From: Thiofilum sp.
GTDB lineage: Bacteria > Pseudomonadota > Gammaproteobacteria > Thiotrichales > Thiotrichaceae
Assembly: GCF_016711335.1 (NCBI RefSeq)
Contig: NZ_JADJTF010000001.1
Location: 2,046,001-2,110,000, forward strand
Direction of reading: 5' to 3'
Length of the DNA stretch: 64,000 nucleotides
This document shows positions 8,637 to 18,066 of the stretch, one piece after another. Every line of letters begins with the position of its first letter. Within the stretch, counting starts at the first letter, position 1. The position numbers and the translations under genes were made by a program. The notes under the pieces were generated by a model. That model saw nothing but the letters and a program-made list of their open reading frames with translations, was not told the DNA's origin and did no database searches.

Positions 8637-9376
8637 TGACTCAATCCCAACTACCCCGCCATGTGGCGGTTGTGATGGATGGTAATGGGCGTTGGGCTAA
8701 AGCACGCCTGCTACCTCGTTTATTAGGTCACCAGCGGGGTGTAGAGGCTGCCCGCAAAGTTATTCGCGGTTGTAGCCAAGCGGGAGTTGAATGTTTAACG
8801 CTATTTGCTTTTAGTAGTGAAAATTGGAAGCGTCCGCCAGATGAAGTGTCAGGCTTAATGTCACTATTTATGACGGTATTGGATCGTGAAGCAGAGGGCT
8901 TAGTGCGGTACAATATCCGCCTCCACTTTATTGGTGATCGCCAAGCCTTTTCCCCCTCGCTAAAAGAAAAAATTACTCAGACCGAGGCTAAAACAGCCCA
9001 CTGTCAGGGTATGCGCTTATTGGTCGCCGCTAATTACGGCGGGCGTTGGGATATTATTCAGGCACTGCAAGCGTACTTAACAGCGCATCCTAATAGTGAT
9101 CCCACTACCTTGTCTGAACATAGCATCGCCCCTTATTTAAGTACTGCTCGGCTAGATGTACCAGAGCCAGACTTATTTATTCGTACAGGGGGGGAGTATC
9201 GGATTAGTAATTTTTTATTATGGCAACTAGCCTATGCCGAATTTCATTTTTCCGAAAAATTGTGGCCAGAGTTTAATGAGCAAGATTTAGCACTTGCCTT
9301 CGCTGATTTTGCCAAGCGTCAGCGGCGTTTTGGGATGACGGGTGAGCAAATTCAACAAGGAGCAGGTCATGCTTAA
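8636..9376 (+). CDS. uppS: (2E,6E)-farnesyl-diphosphate-specific undecaprenyl diphosphate synthase
   Basis: This cis-prenyltransferase makes the C55 lipid carrier for peptidoglycan and O-antigen. Signatures are present: HVAVVMDGNGRWA with the catalytic Asp (about residues 9-21), HQRGVEA, LFAFSSENWKRP (about 56-67) and the C-terminal DLFIRTGGEYRISNFLLWQ with the substrate Arg residues. At 246 residues it is normal in length. The start shares one base with the frr stop, and the 3' end overlaps cdsA by 8 bases. Confidence 0.95.
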   Translation: MTQSQLPRHVAVVMDGNGRWAKARLLPRLLGHQRGVEAARKVIRGCSQAGVECLTLFAFSSENWKRPPDEVSGLMSLFMTVLDREAEGLVRYNIRLHFIGDRQAFSPSLKEKITQTEAKTAHCQGMRLLVAANYGGRWDIIQALQAYLTAHPNSDPTTLSEHSIAPYLSTARLDVPEPDLFIRTGGEYRISNFLLWQLAYAEFHFSEKLWPEFNEQDLALAFADFAKRQRRFGMTGEQIQQGAGHA

Positions 9377-10181
9377 AGAGCGTGTCATAACAGCTATTAT
9401 TCTAGCGACTATAGTGTTGCTCGCCCTCTTGTTGCTACCCTCCACGGTGTTTGCTGTGCTTGCGTTAATCATTATAGTCGGTCTAGGGAGTTGGGAGTGG
9501 GCTGCCTTGGTAGGCTATCGTTTTATGCCCCAGCGTCTCTTAGCGATGTTACCCACTTTAGTTTTGGCGCTTGCGCTCTTAGTCTTGCAGCCTCCTTTAT
9601 TGCCAGTATTAGTCGTAGGCGTGGGATTGTGGGTCGTCATTTTAAGTCTGTTATGGCGCTATCGTCAGCATACGCGTTTTTACCGTGAGCATCTGTGGTT
9701 ATTGCCTATTTTAGGCATGCTGGTATTAGCGATTGCTTGGTATGCGCTCAGCCATTTAAATGCTCAATCCGTGGGCTATGTCTTATATATTATTGGTTTG
9801 GTAGCAGTGGCTGATATAGGCGCTTATTTTACCGGAAAACGCTTGGGTAAGGTGAAGTTAGCTCCAGAATTAAGCCCGGGTAAGACGCGTGAAGGCGCTT
9901 ATGGCGCGTTAGTGTTAGGCTCAGTCTGGGCTATAGGAGGCGCTCTCGTGTTTCAGCTTTCGATGGGACAGAGTTTAGCCTTTGTTCTGCTGTCGTTGGT
10001 CGTGGTAGTGATGTCGATTGCTGGGGATTTATTTGAAAGCATGGTGAAGCGCGAGGCGGGAGTCAAAGATAGCGGACAGATATTACCCGGACATGGGGGT
10101 ATTTTGGATCGGATTGATGGTTTACTCGCCGCATTGCCGATTTTTACATTAGGTTTGTGGTGGATAGTAGCAGGGGCATAA
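9369..10181 (+). CDS. cdsA: phosphatidate cytidylyltransferase (CDP-diglyceride synthase)
   Basis: CdsA turns phosphatidic acid and CTP into CDP-diacylglycerol at the inner membrane. The protein is almost entirely hydrophobic, with about eight membrane segments. It ends in the family signature SIAGDLFESMVKREAGVKDS followed by LPGHGGILDRIDGL. The start at 9369 is chosen because AAGGAG lies 7 bases upstream and the segment LKERVITAIILA matches the family N-terminus. A start at 9342 inside uppS would lack a good RBS. 270 residues. Confidence 0.94.
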   Translation: MLKERVITAIILATIVLLALLLLPSTVFAVLALIIIVGLGSWEWAALVGYRFMPQRLLAMLPTLVLALALLVLQPPLLPVLVVGVGLWVVILSLLWRYRQHTRFYREHLWLLPILGMLVLAIAWYALSHLNAQSVGYVLYIIGLVAVADIGAYFTGKRLGKVKLAPELSPGKTREGAYGALVLGSVWAIGGALVFQLSMGQSLAFVLLSLVVVVMSIAGDLFESMVKREAGVKDSGQILPGHGGILDRIDGLLAALPIFTLGLWWIVAGA

Positions 10182-10182
10182 G

Positions 10183-11355
10183 ATGAAAAGCGTCACCCTT
10201 TTAGGTGCAACCGGAAGCATTGGGGTCAGTACCTTAGATGTGATAGCACAGCATCCTGAGCGTTTTAGTGTGTTTGCTCTGTCCGCTTGTCGCAACGTCG
10301 AGCGTTTATTTCAGCAATGTCAAACCTTTAAGCCCCGTTATGCAGTACTCACCGAGCCTCAAGCCGCTGAGCAATTATATGCACTGTTGCAACAAGTCGA
10401 TTTACCCACTCAGGTTCTAGTGGGCGAAGATGCCTTATGCCAAATTGCTTCTGATCCTGAAGTGGATTATGTCATGGCGGCTATTGTGGGTGCGGCTGGT
10501 TTAAAACCTGCCCTCGCCGCAGCCCAAGCAGGCAAACGTGTATTACTAGCGAATAAAGAAGCACTGGTAATGTCGGGTCAGCTCTTTATGGATGCAATAC
10601 AAGCATCAGGAGCAGAATTATTACCGATTGATAGTGAGCACAATGCTATATTTCAGTGTTTACCGACGCAAAATAGACAGCAAGGTGTACAAAAGCTAGT
10701 GTTAACTGCATCGGGTGGACCGTTTAGAACATGGGCTAAGGAGCGTTTAATCAATGTCACTCCGGCTCAAGCGGTGGCTCACCCTAATTGGAGTATGGGA
10801 CAGAAAATCTCAGTAGATTCAGCCACCCTAATGAATAAAGGGCTAGAGACTATTGAGGCGTGTTGGTTATTTAATGTGTCGATGGAGCAGATTGAGGTGG
10901 TAGTGCATCCCCAAAGTACTATTCACTCGATGGTCACTTATTGTGATGGTTCCGTATTGGCGCAATTAGGTAATCCCGACATGCGTACTCCGATTGCGTA
11001 TGCGTTAGGGTATCCAGAGCGCTTATTATCAGGGGTTAAGCCCTTAGATTTTATCCAGTTGGCGCGTCTAGACTTTGAGCGTCCTGATACAGAGCGTTTT
11101 CCGTGTTTGCGCTTAGCATCTGAGGCGCATCAAGCCGGAGGCTATGCCACCATTGCCTTGAATGCAGCGAATGAAGAAGCCGTGCAAGCGTTCTTAAAGC
11201 AGCAAATAGGTTTTATGGATATACCTCGATTGATTGAGCAGGTAGTGGTTCAGGCACGAGCTGGGACCCCAACGACTTTAGAAACCATTTTTATTCAGGA
11301 CAAGGACAGCCGTGAAGCCGCACTATCTTGGATAAAAACTAAAAAAATGCAGTAA
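10183..11355 (+). CDS. dxr: 1-deoxy-D-xylulose-5-phosphate reductoisomerase
   Basis: Dxr catalyses the committed NADPH-dependent step of the MEP isoprenoid pathway. Visible: NADPH-binding LLGATGSIGVSTLDVI (about residues 5-20), LLANKEALVMSG (about 120-131), metal and substrate residues in LLPIDSEHNAIFQCL (about 146-160), and SVDSATLMNKGLE. The length of 390 is normal. It starts one base after the cdsA stop and is followed at 4 bases by rseP, the usual arrangement in gammaproteobacteria. Confidence 0.97.
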   Translation: MKSVTLLGATGSIGVSTLDVIAQHPERFSVFALSACRNVERLFQQCQTFKPRYAVLTEPQAAEQLYALLQQVDLPTQVLVGEDALCQIASDPEVDYVMAAIVGAAGLKPALAAAQAGKRVLLANKEALVMSGQLFMDAIQASGAELLPIDSEHNAIFQCLPTQNRQQGVQKLVLTASGGPFRTWAKERLINVTPAQAVAHPNWSMGQKISVDSATLMNKGLETIEACWLFNVSMEQIEVVVHPQSTIHSMVTYCDGSVLAQLGNPDMRTPIAYALGYPERLLSGVKPLDFIQLARLDFERPDTERFPCLRLASEAHQAGGYATIALNAANEEAVQAFLKQQIGFMDIPRLIEQVVVQARAGTPTTLETIFIQDKDSREAALSWIKTKKMQ

Positions 11356-11359
11356 CACC

Positions 11360-12727
11360 ATGGACTTGCTAATTATTATTCCCGCCTTTTTAGTCACTAT
11401 TGGTATCTTAGTCACTATTCACGAGTTTGGGCACTATTGGGTTGCGCGTAAATTAGGTGTGAAGGTATTACGCTTTTCAGTTGGTATGGGCAAACCCTTT
11501 TGGTCAAAACGTGGTAAAGACGCTGATCAGGTGGAGTATGCACTAGCCCCGTTTCCGATTGGAGGTTATGTGCAAATGCTCGATGAGCGTGAAGGAACCG
11601 TTGATCCTAGTGAGGTACACCGCGCTTTTAATCGCCAGCCTGTTTGGAAACGTTTTGCTATTGTAGCCGCAGGACCTATTGCGAATTTCTTATTAGCCAT
11701 CTTTTTGTATGCATTGATGTTTGGCATTGGAGTGCCGGCTTATCCGCCCCTCGTAACGGCTCTTCCTAATACGCCTGCGGCTGAGGCTGGTATTCAAGCA
11801 GGCGATAAAATCGTAGCAGTGGCGGGTCATCCGGTAGTGAGTTTTCAAGATGCACGCCAAATGATCCTAGAGCAGTATCTGGTTGACCCTATTGTGAGTC
11901 TTGAAGTCGAAACTCAGCAAGGACAACCCGCCACGCGAACAATGGATTTAACCGATATTGCTATGCTGGCTGATGAGCGTGATTATTTGCAAAAAGCTGG
12001 TTTACGTAATTGGGCGCCACAATTAGCCGTGTATGCCGCTGGAGTACGCCCCAATAGCCCCGCTGAGGCAGCCGGTGTCAAGCCTAGTGATAAAATAGTG
12101 GCTATTAATGCTGTACCGATTCAAACCAGCGATGATGTTATGCGCTTGGTGCGCCAAAGCGAGGGCAAAGCATTAATCCTTAAATTAGAACGAGCTAACG
12201 AGGTGCTTAGTCTGAGCGTTACGCCCCAATGGCAAGAAGTTAATGGTCAGCAAGCATTGATTATGGGTATAAGCCTTACCGAGCGCAGCCCTCCGGAAGT
12301 CATTCAGCAGCTACAATTTACCCAACGTTATGGTTTAGTGGATGCTTTAGTACGTGGTATTGAAGAAACCCGCCAAATCACTGTAATGTCAGTTAAATTA
12401 ATGGGGCGGCTGGTGACGGGTGAAGTATCGCTCAAAAATATTAGCGGTCCTGTAACCATTGCGCAGTTTTCAGGGGAAGCAGCCAAGTCTGGACTGACCT
12501 ACTTTATCGGTTTTTTAGCTATTATTAGCGTGAGTTTAGGTATTTTAAACCTACTACCTATTCCGATGTTGGATGGCGGGCATTTGCTGTTTTATATAGT
12601 GGAAATGATAAAAGGCTCACCTGTCTCCCAACGGGTAGAGGAATTGGGCATGCGTGTCGGCTTGACAGCTATTGGTAGCTTGATGGTTTTGGCCTTGTAT
12701 AACGATTTAATGCGGTTGATCAGATAA
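11360..12727 (+). CDS. rseP: RIP metalloprotease RseP
   Basis: This site-2 intramembrane zinc protease cleaves anti-sigma factor RseA and remnant signal peptides. The zinc motif HEFGH lies in the first membrane helix (about residues 21-25). Two PDZ domains follow (about 110-190 and 205-290). The second active-site motif NLLPIPMLDGGHLLF, with the third metal ligand Asp, is in a C-terminal helix (about 396-410). Four membrane segments fit the family topology. The length of 455 is close to E. coli RseP (450). bamA begins 2 bases downstream. Confidence 0.96.
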   Translation: MDLLIIIPAFLVTIGILVTIHEFGHYWVARKLGVKVLRFSVGMGKPFWSKRGKDADQVEYALAPFPIGGYVQMLDEREGTVDPSEVHRAFNRQPVWKRFAIVAAGPIANFLLAIFLYALMFGIGVPAYPPLVTALPNTPAAEAGIQAGDKIVAVAGHPVVSFQDARQMILEQYLVDPIVSLEVETQQGQPATRTMDLTDIAMLADERDYLQKAGLRNWAPQLAVYAAGVRPNSPAEAAGVKPSDKIVAINAVPIQTSDDVMRLVRQSEGKALILKLERANEVLSLSVTPQWQEVNGQQALIMGISLTERSPPEVIQQLQFTQRYGLVDALVRGIEETRQITVMSVKLMGRLVTGEVSLKNISGPVTIAQFSGEAAKSGLTYFIGFLAIISVSLGILNLLPIPMLDGGHLLFYIVEMIKGSPVSQRVEELGMRVGLTAIGSLMVLALYNDLMRLIR

Positions 12728-12729
12728 TC

Positions 12730-15012
12730 ATGAATAAACAACTAATTCGTCTTTCCGTCGCCAGTGCCTTGGTGGCTAGTCAGTCGGTGTGGGCTGCAAG
12801 TTTTGTAATCCAAGGAATTGAAGTACAGGGATTACAACGCCTCACGCCCAATGCCGTGATGCAATATATCCCCGTGCGTGCGGGTCAGCGTTTTGATGAG
12901 GCTCAAGCTAATGAGTTATCGCAAATTGTTTATCAGACTGGATTATTCGAGGATGTACAACTGGCACGACGCGGTAATGTCCTGATTGTTAAAGTCATTG
13001 AGCGTGAAGCGATTGGCGAAATTAATATTACGGGTAATAAAAAATTACCTAGCGCCAATATCCTTGAGTTTCTAAAAAAATTAAATATTGCTAAGGGCAA
13101 TGGTTTAGATAAGCAAGCACTAATCAAAGCAGAAGAAGAGCTGGGTAAAGCCTATCAAGGTCAAGGGCTTTATAATGCTAGTGTGAATATCAGTACACGC
13201 TCTTTAGGTCAAGGTCGTAATGCAATTGATATTAAAATTAATGAGGGCGGTAATACTCGTATTCAAGGCTTAGAAATTGTCGGTAATCAAGCATTTTCAG
13301 ATGCGGTTTTATTAGGGCAATTCGAGTCTGGAGTAAAATCTGGTATTTCTTTCTTTAGTACACGCGACCAATATTCGCGTGAAAAATTGGCAGCCGATTT
13401 AGATAAGTTAGCCGCTTTTTATCGTGATCGGGGTTATATCAAATTTGAAGTGGTTTCAGTTGATACTCTGCCGGGGGCGACTAAGCAGGGTGTGCAAATT
13501 AAAATCACCATCAAGGAAGGACCACAATATCGCTTAGGGCGAGTCAGTGTAGGGGGGAATACTAAACTCTCTCAAGCTCAAGTGGATCGATTGGTAGCAC
13601 TGAAAGCCGGACAAGTATTTTCCCAACGTAATCTAGAGCAAACGCGCAAAAATATTGAAGACGCTTTGGGCAAACAAGGCTTTGCCTTTACTCGTATTGG
13701 TTTAGAGCCACAGATTGATGAGGCTAATCGTATTGTCAATTTACAATTAGTGATTGATCCGGGTAAACGCGTCTATGTCAGACGCATTAATATTCGCGGT
13801 AATAATCGTACTAAGGACGAAGTGTATCGGCGTGAAATTCGTCAACTGGAAAGTGCCCCTTTATCCAAAGATTTAATTGAGCGCTCCAAAATACGCTTAC
13901 AGCGTTTGGCTTATGTAGAAGAGGTGACGATCACACCGGAGCCAGTAGCAGGAACACCCGATCAGGTCGATTTAAAAGTTGAAATTACCGAACGCTCTTC
14001 TAATCAATTCCGTATTGGGGCGGGTTACTCACAATCCGGTGGTTTCTTATTTAATACCGAATTAAAGCAAGATAACTTTATGGGTACGGGTAAAGAGCTA
14101 GAAATTGCATTTGATAATAGCTCGGCGAATCGTAATTTCCGTATTGGTTATAATAATCCTTTCTATACCCATGAAGGTGTCAGTCGTGGTTTTAATGTTT
14201 ACTATAATAAATATGATGCCTCGAAAGATGATATCTCCAGCTATGTGTCCAATCGCGTCGGTGCTGATTTAAGCTATGCCATTCCTTTAGGTGAAAATGA
14301 TGCAATTCATTTTAAAGTCGGCGGGGAAAAGCGTGAAATTGTTTTAGGCACTGATCCAGCAACTCATATTAAAGAATTTACCGACAAACATGGCTTTGAT
14401 TATCGCCAGATACCAGCGACTTTAAGTTATGTACACGATACCCGTAATCGCGTGTTATTCCCCACTTCAGGGCAACGCCATCGTGTGTCTTTACAAGCGG
14501 CTATTCCGGGCAGTGATTTGCAATATGCCAAATTAGGCTATGATGGCGCTTTATATAAAGAAATTAATAAAGATATAACGTTTGCGCTTAAAGCAAAAGT
14601 CGGAGTAGGGAAAGGGCAAAAAGGCTTAGATAGCCTACCGTTTTTTGAAAAATATACCGCAGGTGGTATTGGTACTGTACGTGGCTATGACTCGAATAGT
14701 TTAGGTCCGAAAGATAGTAAAGGCGAGTCAAAAGGAGGCGATGCACTCTTTGCCACTACCGCAGAGATTTATTTCCCAGTACCTTTAGCCACTGATGTTA
14801 AAGGCTTGAAAATGAGTGCCTTCGTGGATGCGGGTAATGTATTCGACGATACTAATTCGTTTAAGGCTAAGGAGTTACGGGCTTCAGCAGGTCTAGGGAT
14901 TATTTGGGTTTCGCCCTTTGGTCCATTAGAGGTCAGTGTGGCGCGTCCATTAAATGCTAAAGATGGCGATAAGAAGCAATCTCTACAGTTTAGTTTAGGC
15001 GCTAATTTCTAA
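12730..15012 (+). CDS. bamA: outer membrane protein assembly factor BamA
   Basis: BamA is the Omp85 core of the BAM complex, which inserts beta-barrels into the outer membrane. A signal peptide ends near SVWA-AS (about residue 22). Five POTRA domains follow (about 24-425), for example FVIQGIEVQGLQRLTPNAV and YVRRINIRGNNRTKDEVYRR. A 16-strand barrel runs to the C-terminal phenylalanine (SLQFSLGANF). The L6 signature is present as GIGTVRGYDSNSLGP. 760 residues. The position after rseP and before skp is the classic arrangement. Confidence 0.97.
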   Translation: MNKQLIRLSVASALVASQSVWAASFVIQGIEVQGLQRLTPNAVMQYIPVRAGQRFDEAQANELSQIVYQTGLFEDVQLARRGNVLIVKVIEREAIGEINITGNKKLPSANILEFLKKLNIAKGNGLDKQALIKAEEELGKAYQGQGLYNASVNISTRSLGQGRNAIDIKINEGGNTRIQGLEIVGNQAFSDAVLLGQFESGVKSGISFFSTRDQYSREKLAADLDKLAAFYRDRGYIKFEVVSVDTLPGATKQGVQIKITIKEGPQYRLGRVSVGGNTKLSQAQVDRLVALKAGQVFSQRNLEQTRKNIEDALGKQGFAFTRIGLEPQIDEANRIVNLQLVIDPGKRVYVRRINIRGNNRTKDEVYRREIRQLESAPLSKDLIERSKIRLQRLAYVEEVTITPEPVAGTPDQVDLKVEITERSSNQFRIGAGYSQSGGFLFNTELKQDNFMGTGKELEIAFDNSSANRNFRIGYNNPFYTHEGVSRGFNVYYNKYDASKDDISSYVSNRVGADLSYAIPLGENDAIHFKVGGEKREIVLGTDPATHIKEFTDKHGFDYRQIPATLSYVHDTRNRVLFPTSGQRHRVSLQAAIPGSDLQYAKLGYDGALYKEINKDITFALKAKVGVGKGQKGLDSLPFFEKYTAGGIGTVRGYDSNSLGPKDSKGESKGGDALFATTAEIYFPVPLATDVKGLKMSAFVDAGNVFDDTNSFKAKELRASAGLGIIWVSPFGPLEVSVARPLNAKDGDKKQSLQFSLGANF

Positions 15013-15040
15013 GCATATTTTTGCCCACTGCGGATCTATA

Positions 15041-15074
15041 ACACTCCAAGCCAGCTAGCGACGGTTTGGAGTGT
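15041..15074 (+). other. stem-loop between bamA and skp
   Basis: ACACTCCAA pairs with TTGGAGTGT (9 bp, 16-base loop). No U-run follows. The hairpin covers an alternative GTG start of the next gene at 15071, which argues for translation beginning further downstream. Partial termination or mRNA processing is possible. Confidence 0.45.
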
Positions 15075-15109
15075 GGCGCTTACAACTATTAGCCAAGGGA
15101 GTGAGGCTT

Positions 15110-15754
15110 GTGCGTTTATTTATTGTCACTTTACTGTTCTTAATCAGCACCTTACTGATTAGTGTACTTAATGTGCAAGCAGAATCTGAATCGCCTACTC
15201 CTCCCACTACTAAACCTAGCACGCTTAATCCAACGACTCCCCCTCCCAAAGTAGCTATCATGCCCTCGCGTACTGTGGTGGCGACAGTCAATGTTAGTTT
15301 ATTACTCAATCGAGCGCCGCAATCCGCAGCCGCGACCGAACAGCTCAAACAAAAATATGCCCCGATTGAGGCTGATTTAGGGCATGAGCAGCAGGCTATA
15401 CAAGAAGTGCAAGATCAACTAGCACAATTACCCGAAGATGAGCGGTTACAAAAAGATCGTGATTTACGGAGTCGGCAACGTAATTACGAGCGAGCCGTTG
15501 AGGATTATCGAGCTGAATTACGTTTAGCCCGTGATGAACAATTGAGTCAGGTACAAAAGCAAGTCATTGATGCTATTAATGCTGTGCGAATTCAAAATAA
15601 AATCGATATTGTTCTAAAGGAAAATGACTATATTGCAGCGAGTAGTCAAGTCGATATTACGAATCAAGTGCTCGATTATTTACAACAGCAATTTAATACC
15701 CAAGTTAATAGTTCTAATCCAAATCCTCTGAATACTAATACCAAGGAACCTTAG
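15110..15754 (+). CDS. skp: Skp/OmpH family periplasmic chaperone
   Basis: Skp trimers hold unfolded outer-membrane proteins in the periplasm before delivery to BamA. The product has an N-terminal hydrophobic signal (LFIVTLLFLISTLLISVL) ending near VQAES. A Pro/Thr-rich linker follows, then the OmpH region with VVATVNVSLLLNRAPQSAAA and a long charged coiled-coil (about residues 85-185) forming the tentacles. No ATG is available. The GTG at 15110 is preferred because AAGGGAG lies about 9 bases upstream. A GTG at 15071 lies in a stem-loop and has no clear RBS. The Pro/Thr-rich insert between signal and core is longer than in E. coli Skp. Confidence 0.82.
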   Translation: MRLFIVTLLFLISTLLISVLNVQAESESPTPPTTKPSTLNPTTPPPKVAIMPSRTVVATVNVSLLLNRAPQSAAATEQLKQKYAPIEADLGHEQQAIQEVQDQLAQLPEDERLQKDRDLRSRQRNYERAVEDYRAELRLARDEQLSQVQKQVIDAINAVRIQNKIDIVLKENDYIAASSQVDITNQVLDYLQQQFNTQVNSSNPNPLNTNTKEP

Positions 15755-15757
15755 CTT

Positions 15758-16813
15758 ATGTCCCATTCGCCTATTCAAGCGTATAACCTAGCAGCTATTG
15801 CAGATTATTGTGGTGCGATATTAAAAACTCAAAACCCTGATAAGTTGATTCAAGGGTTAGCAGCGGTTGATTTAGCACAGGCTCATGAATTGAGTTATAT
15901 CCGAGGCGGACAGTATCAGAAATTCCTCACTAGCACTCAAGCGGGAGCTTTAATTTTAACGGCGGATTTAGCCGCTAATTATGCTGGGGATTGTTTAATT
16001 CATCCTGACCCCTATTTAGCTTATGCTCAGGTGGTGAGTTTGTTTTATCCCAAAAAGTCTTTGACCTCTGGTATTCATCCAACTGCAATCTTAGAGAGTG
16101 GGGTAACAATAGCTGAGGGCGTGCACATTGGCGCTTATGTGGTTATAGGCGCGGGAACTGAGATTGCAGCTAATGTGATTATTGGGGCGCATAGTGTCAT
16201 AGGTGCGGAGTGCCGTATTGGTGCTGATTCTTTATTGCATCCTAATGTCACACTAGCTGATCAAACGGAAGTAGGTGAGCGTTGCATTATTCACTCAGGT
16301 GCGGTATTGGGGGCTGATGGTTTTGGTTTCACCCCACAACGTGATGGTTCTTGGTACAAAATTCCTCAAGTAGGTCGAGTAGTATTGGGTAATGAAGTGG
16401 AAATTGGTGCTAATACGACTATTGACCGTGCGGCGCTGGGTGTCACACGCATTGGAGACGGTGTTAAGCTCGATAACCTCATCCAAGTGGGGCACAATAC
16501 GGAAATTGGGGCATATACCGCCGTAGCAGCCTGTACAGCGATTGCAGGAAGTGCCAAAATTGGGCGCTTTTGTCGGATTGCGGGGATGTGTGCGATTGGT
16601 GGTCATTTAGAAATCACTGATCATGTCACTATTACTGCAACCAGTATGGTGACTCACTCTATTCACCACGCAGGTGTGTATTCAGCAGGTACGACCATTC
16701 AAGAAAATAGCCAATGGCGCAAAAATGCGGTGCGCTTTCATCAATTAGATAAAATGGCACGGCGTTTAGTGGAATTAGAAAAGCAAATCGCTGCATTGCA
16801 GCCTAAGAATTAA
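15758..16813 (+). CDS. lpxD: UDP-3-O-(3-hydroxyacyl)glucosamine N-acyltransferase
   Basis: LpxD adds the second acyl chain in lipid A synthesis. It has an N-terminal uridine-binding domain (about residues 1-100), a left-handed beta-helix of hexapeptide repeats (about 105-310, for example GVTIAEGVHIGAYVVIGAG) and a C-terminal helix (MARRLVELEKQIAAL). The catalytic His is in IQVGHNTEIGAYTAVA. At 351 residues it is normal in length. It sits 3 bases after skp and 14 before fabZ, within the skp-lpxD-fabZ-lpxA-lpxB order. Confidence 0.96.
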   Translation: MSHSPIQAYNLAAIADYCGAILKTQNPDKLIQGLAAVDLAQAHELSYIRGGQYQKFLTSTQAGALILTADLAANYAGDCLIHPDPYLAYAQVVSLFYPKKSLTSGIHPTAILESGVTIAEGVHIGAYVVIGAGTEIAANVIIGAHSVIGAECRIGADSLLHPNVTLADQTEVGERCIIHSGAVLGADGFGFTPQRDGSWYKIPQVGRVVLGNEVEIGANTTIDRAALGVTRIGDGVKLDNLIQVGHNTEIGAYTAVAACTAIAGSAKIGRFCRIAGMCAIGGHLEITDHVTITATSMVTHSIHHAGVYSAGTTIQENSQWRKNAVRFHQLDKMARRLVELEKQIAALQPKN

Positions 16814-16827
16814 GGGATCTTAACAGC

Positions 16828-17277
16828 ATGTCGAGCATGAATGTCAACGAAATCAAAAACTACTTACCGCATCGTTACCCGTTTTTATTAGTAGATCGAG
16901 TATTAGAGTGTGTAGAAGGTGAGCGTCTGACAGCGATTAAAAATGTAACTTGTAATGAGCCATTTTTTAATGGGCATTTTCCTAGTCAACCTGTAATGCC
17001 CGGTGTTTTGATTATTGAAGCTTTAGCTCAGGCAACGGGATTATTAGGCTTTAGAACCATGGGCGAAGAGCCGCGTGCGGGTGTGCTTTATATGTTAGTA
17101 GGGGTAGACAAAGCACGCTTTAAGCAGCAAGTGGTTCCGGGGGATCAACTGGTATTGTCAGTGGAGCTTAAGAATCGCAAGGGTATTATTTGGGTTTTCG
17201 ATGCCAAGGCGACTGTTGATGGCAAGGTGGTAGCCTCTGCCGAACTCATGTGTGCCGCCAAAGAAGGTGCTATTTGA
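16828..17277 (+). CDS. fabZ: 3-hydroxyacyl-ACP dehydratase FabZ
   Basis: This hot-dog-fold dehydratase of fatty acid elongation works on beta-hydroxyacyl-ACP. The active-site His is in FFNGHFPSQPVMPGV and the Glu in LIIEALAQATGLL. PHRYPFLLVDRV near the N-terminus is typical. 149 residues. A second in-frame ATG at 16837 (MNVNEIKNYLPHRYP) could also be the start. Its stop codon overlaps the presumed TTG start of lpxA. Confidence 0.96.
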   Translation: MSSMNVNEIKNYLPHRYPFLLVDRVLECVEGERLTAIKNVTCNEPFFNGHFPSQPVMPGVLIIEALAQATGLLGFRTMGEEPRAGVLYMLVGVDKARFKQQVVPGDQLVLSVELKNRKGIIWVFDAKATVDGKVVASAELMCAAKEGAI

Positions 17278-18050
17278 GCTTAATCCATGCGACTGCTGTG
17301 ATTCACCCTAGTGCTGAATTAGATTCTGAGGTTGAGATCGGACCCTATAGTGTTATTGGGGCTAAAGTAAAGATTGGACGTGGGACAAAAATTATGTCTC
17401 ATGCCATGATTGATGGGCCTACTACTATAGGTCAAGATAATCGTATTTTCCCCTTTGCATCACTCGGCGCTGAGCCTCAAGATAAAAAATATGCAGGCGA
17501 AGCTACTGAGCTGATTATTGGTGATCGTAATGTTATTCGTGAATGCTGTACCTTTAATCGCGGCACTGTGCAGGATAAAGGTAAAACAGTATTAGGTAAT
17601 GACAATTGGATCATGGCGTATGTGCATATTGCACACGATTGTATGGTCGGTAATAACACCATTTTTGCTAATAGTGCCACGCTAGCAGGGCATGTCACGA
17701 TTCATGATTATGTGATTTTGGGTGGCTTTACCTTAGTACATCAATTTTGTCATATCGGTGAGCACGCTTTTACTGGGATGGGTAGCGCCATTAGCAAAGA
17801 TGTCGCACCCTATACTATGGCTTATGGCAGTCCAGCCGAGCCACGTAGTATCAATACCGAGGGGTTAAAACGCCGTGGTTTTACTCCTGAAGCCATTTTG
17901 CGTATTAAAAATGCTCATCGCTTGATCTACAGACAGCAACTCACCTTGAATGATGCTTTAAGCCAGATTGAAACCGAGATGGGACAATTCCCCGAAATTC
18001 AATTATTATTAGCCTTCTGCCGCCGTAGTGAGCGCGGTCTGATTCGATAA
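17274..18050 (+). CDS. lpxA: acyl-ACP--UDP-N-acetylglucosamine O-acyltransferase
   Basis: LpxA catalyses the first step of lipid A synthesis. It is a left-handed beta-helix enzyme (for example ELDSEVEIGPYSVIGAKVKI) with the catalytic His in MAYVHIAHDCMVGNNTIFA and a C-terminal helical cap. Homologues begin with a short Ile-His-x-Thr-Ala segment, here LIHATAVIHPSAELD. No ATG fits, so the likely start is the TTG at 17274 in TTGA, overlapping the fabZ stop, with AAGAAGG about 10 bases upstream. That gives 258 residues (E. coli 262). An ORF reading from 17250 would add eight non-homologous residues. Confidence 0.93.
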   Translation: MSLIHATAVIHPSAELDSEVEIGPYSVIGAKVKIGRGTKIMSHAMIDGPTTIGQDNRIFPFASLGAEPQDKKYAGEATELIIGDRNVIRECCTFNRGTVQDKGKTVLGNDNWIMAYVHIAHDCMVGNNTIFANSATLAGHVTIHDYVILGGFTLVHQFCHIGEHAFTGMGSAISKDVAPYTMAYGSPAEPRSINTEGLKRRGFTPEAILRIKNAHRLIYRQQLTLNDALSQIETEMGQFPEIQLLLAFCRRSERGLIR

Positions 18051-18066
18051 GTGTGTAAGTAACTCA

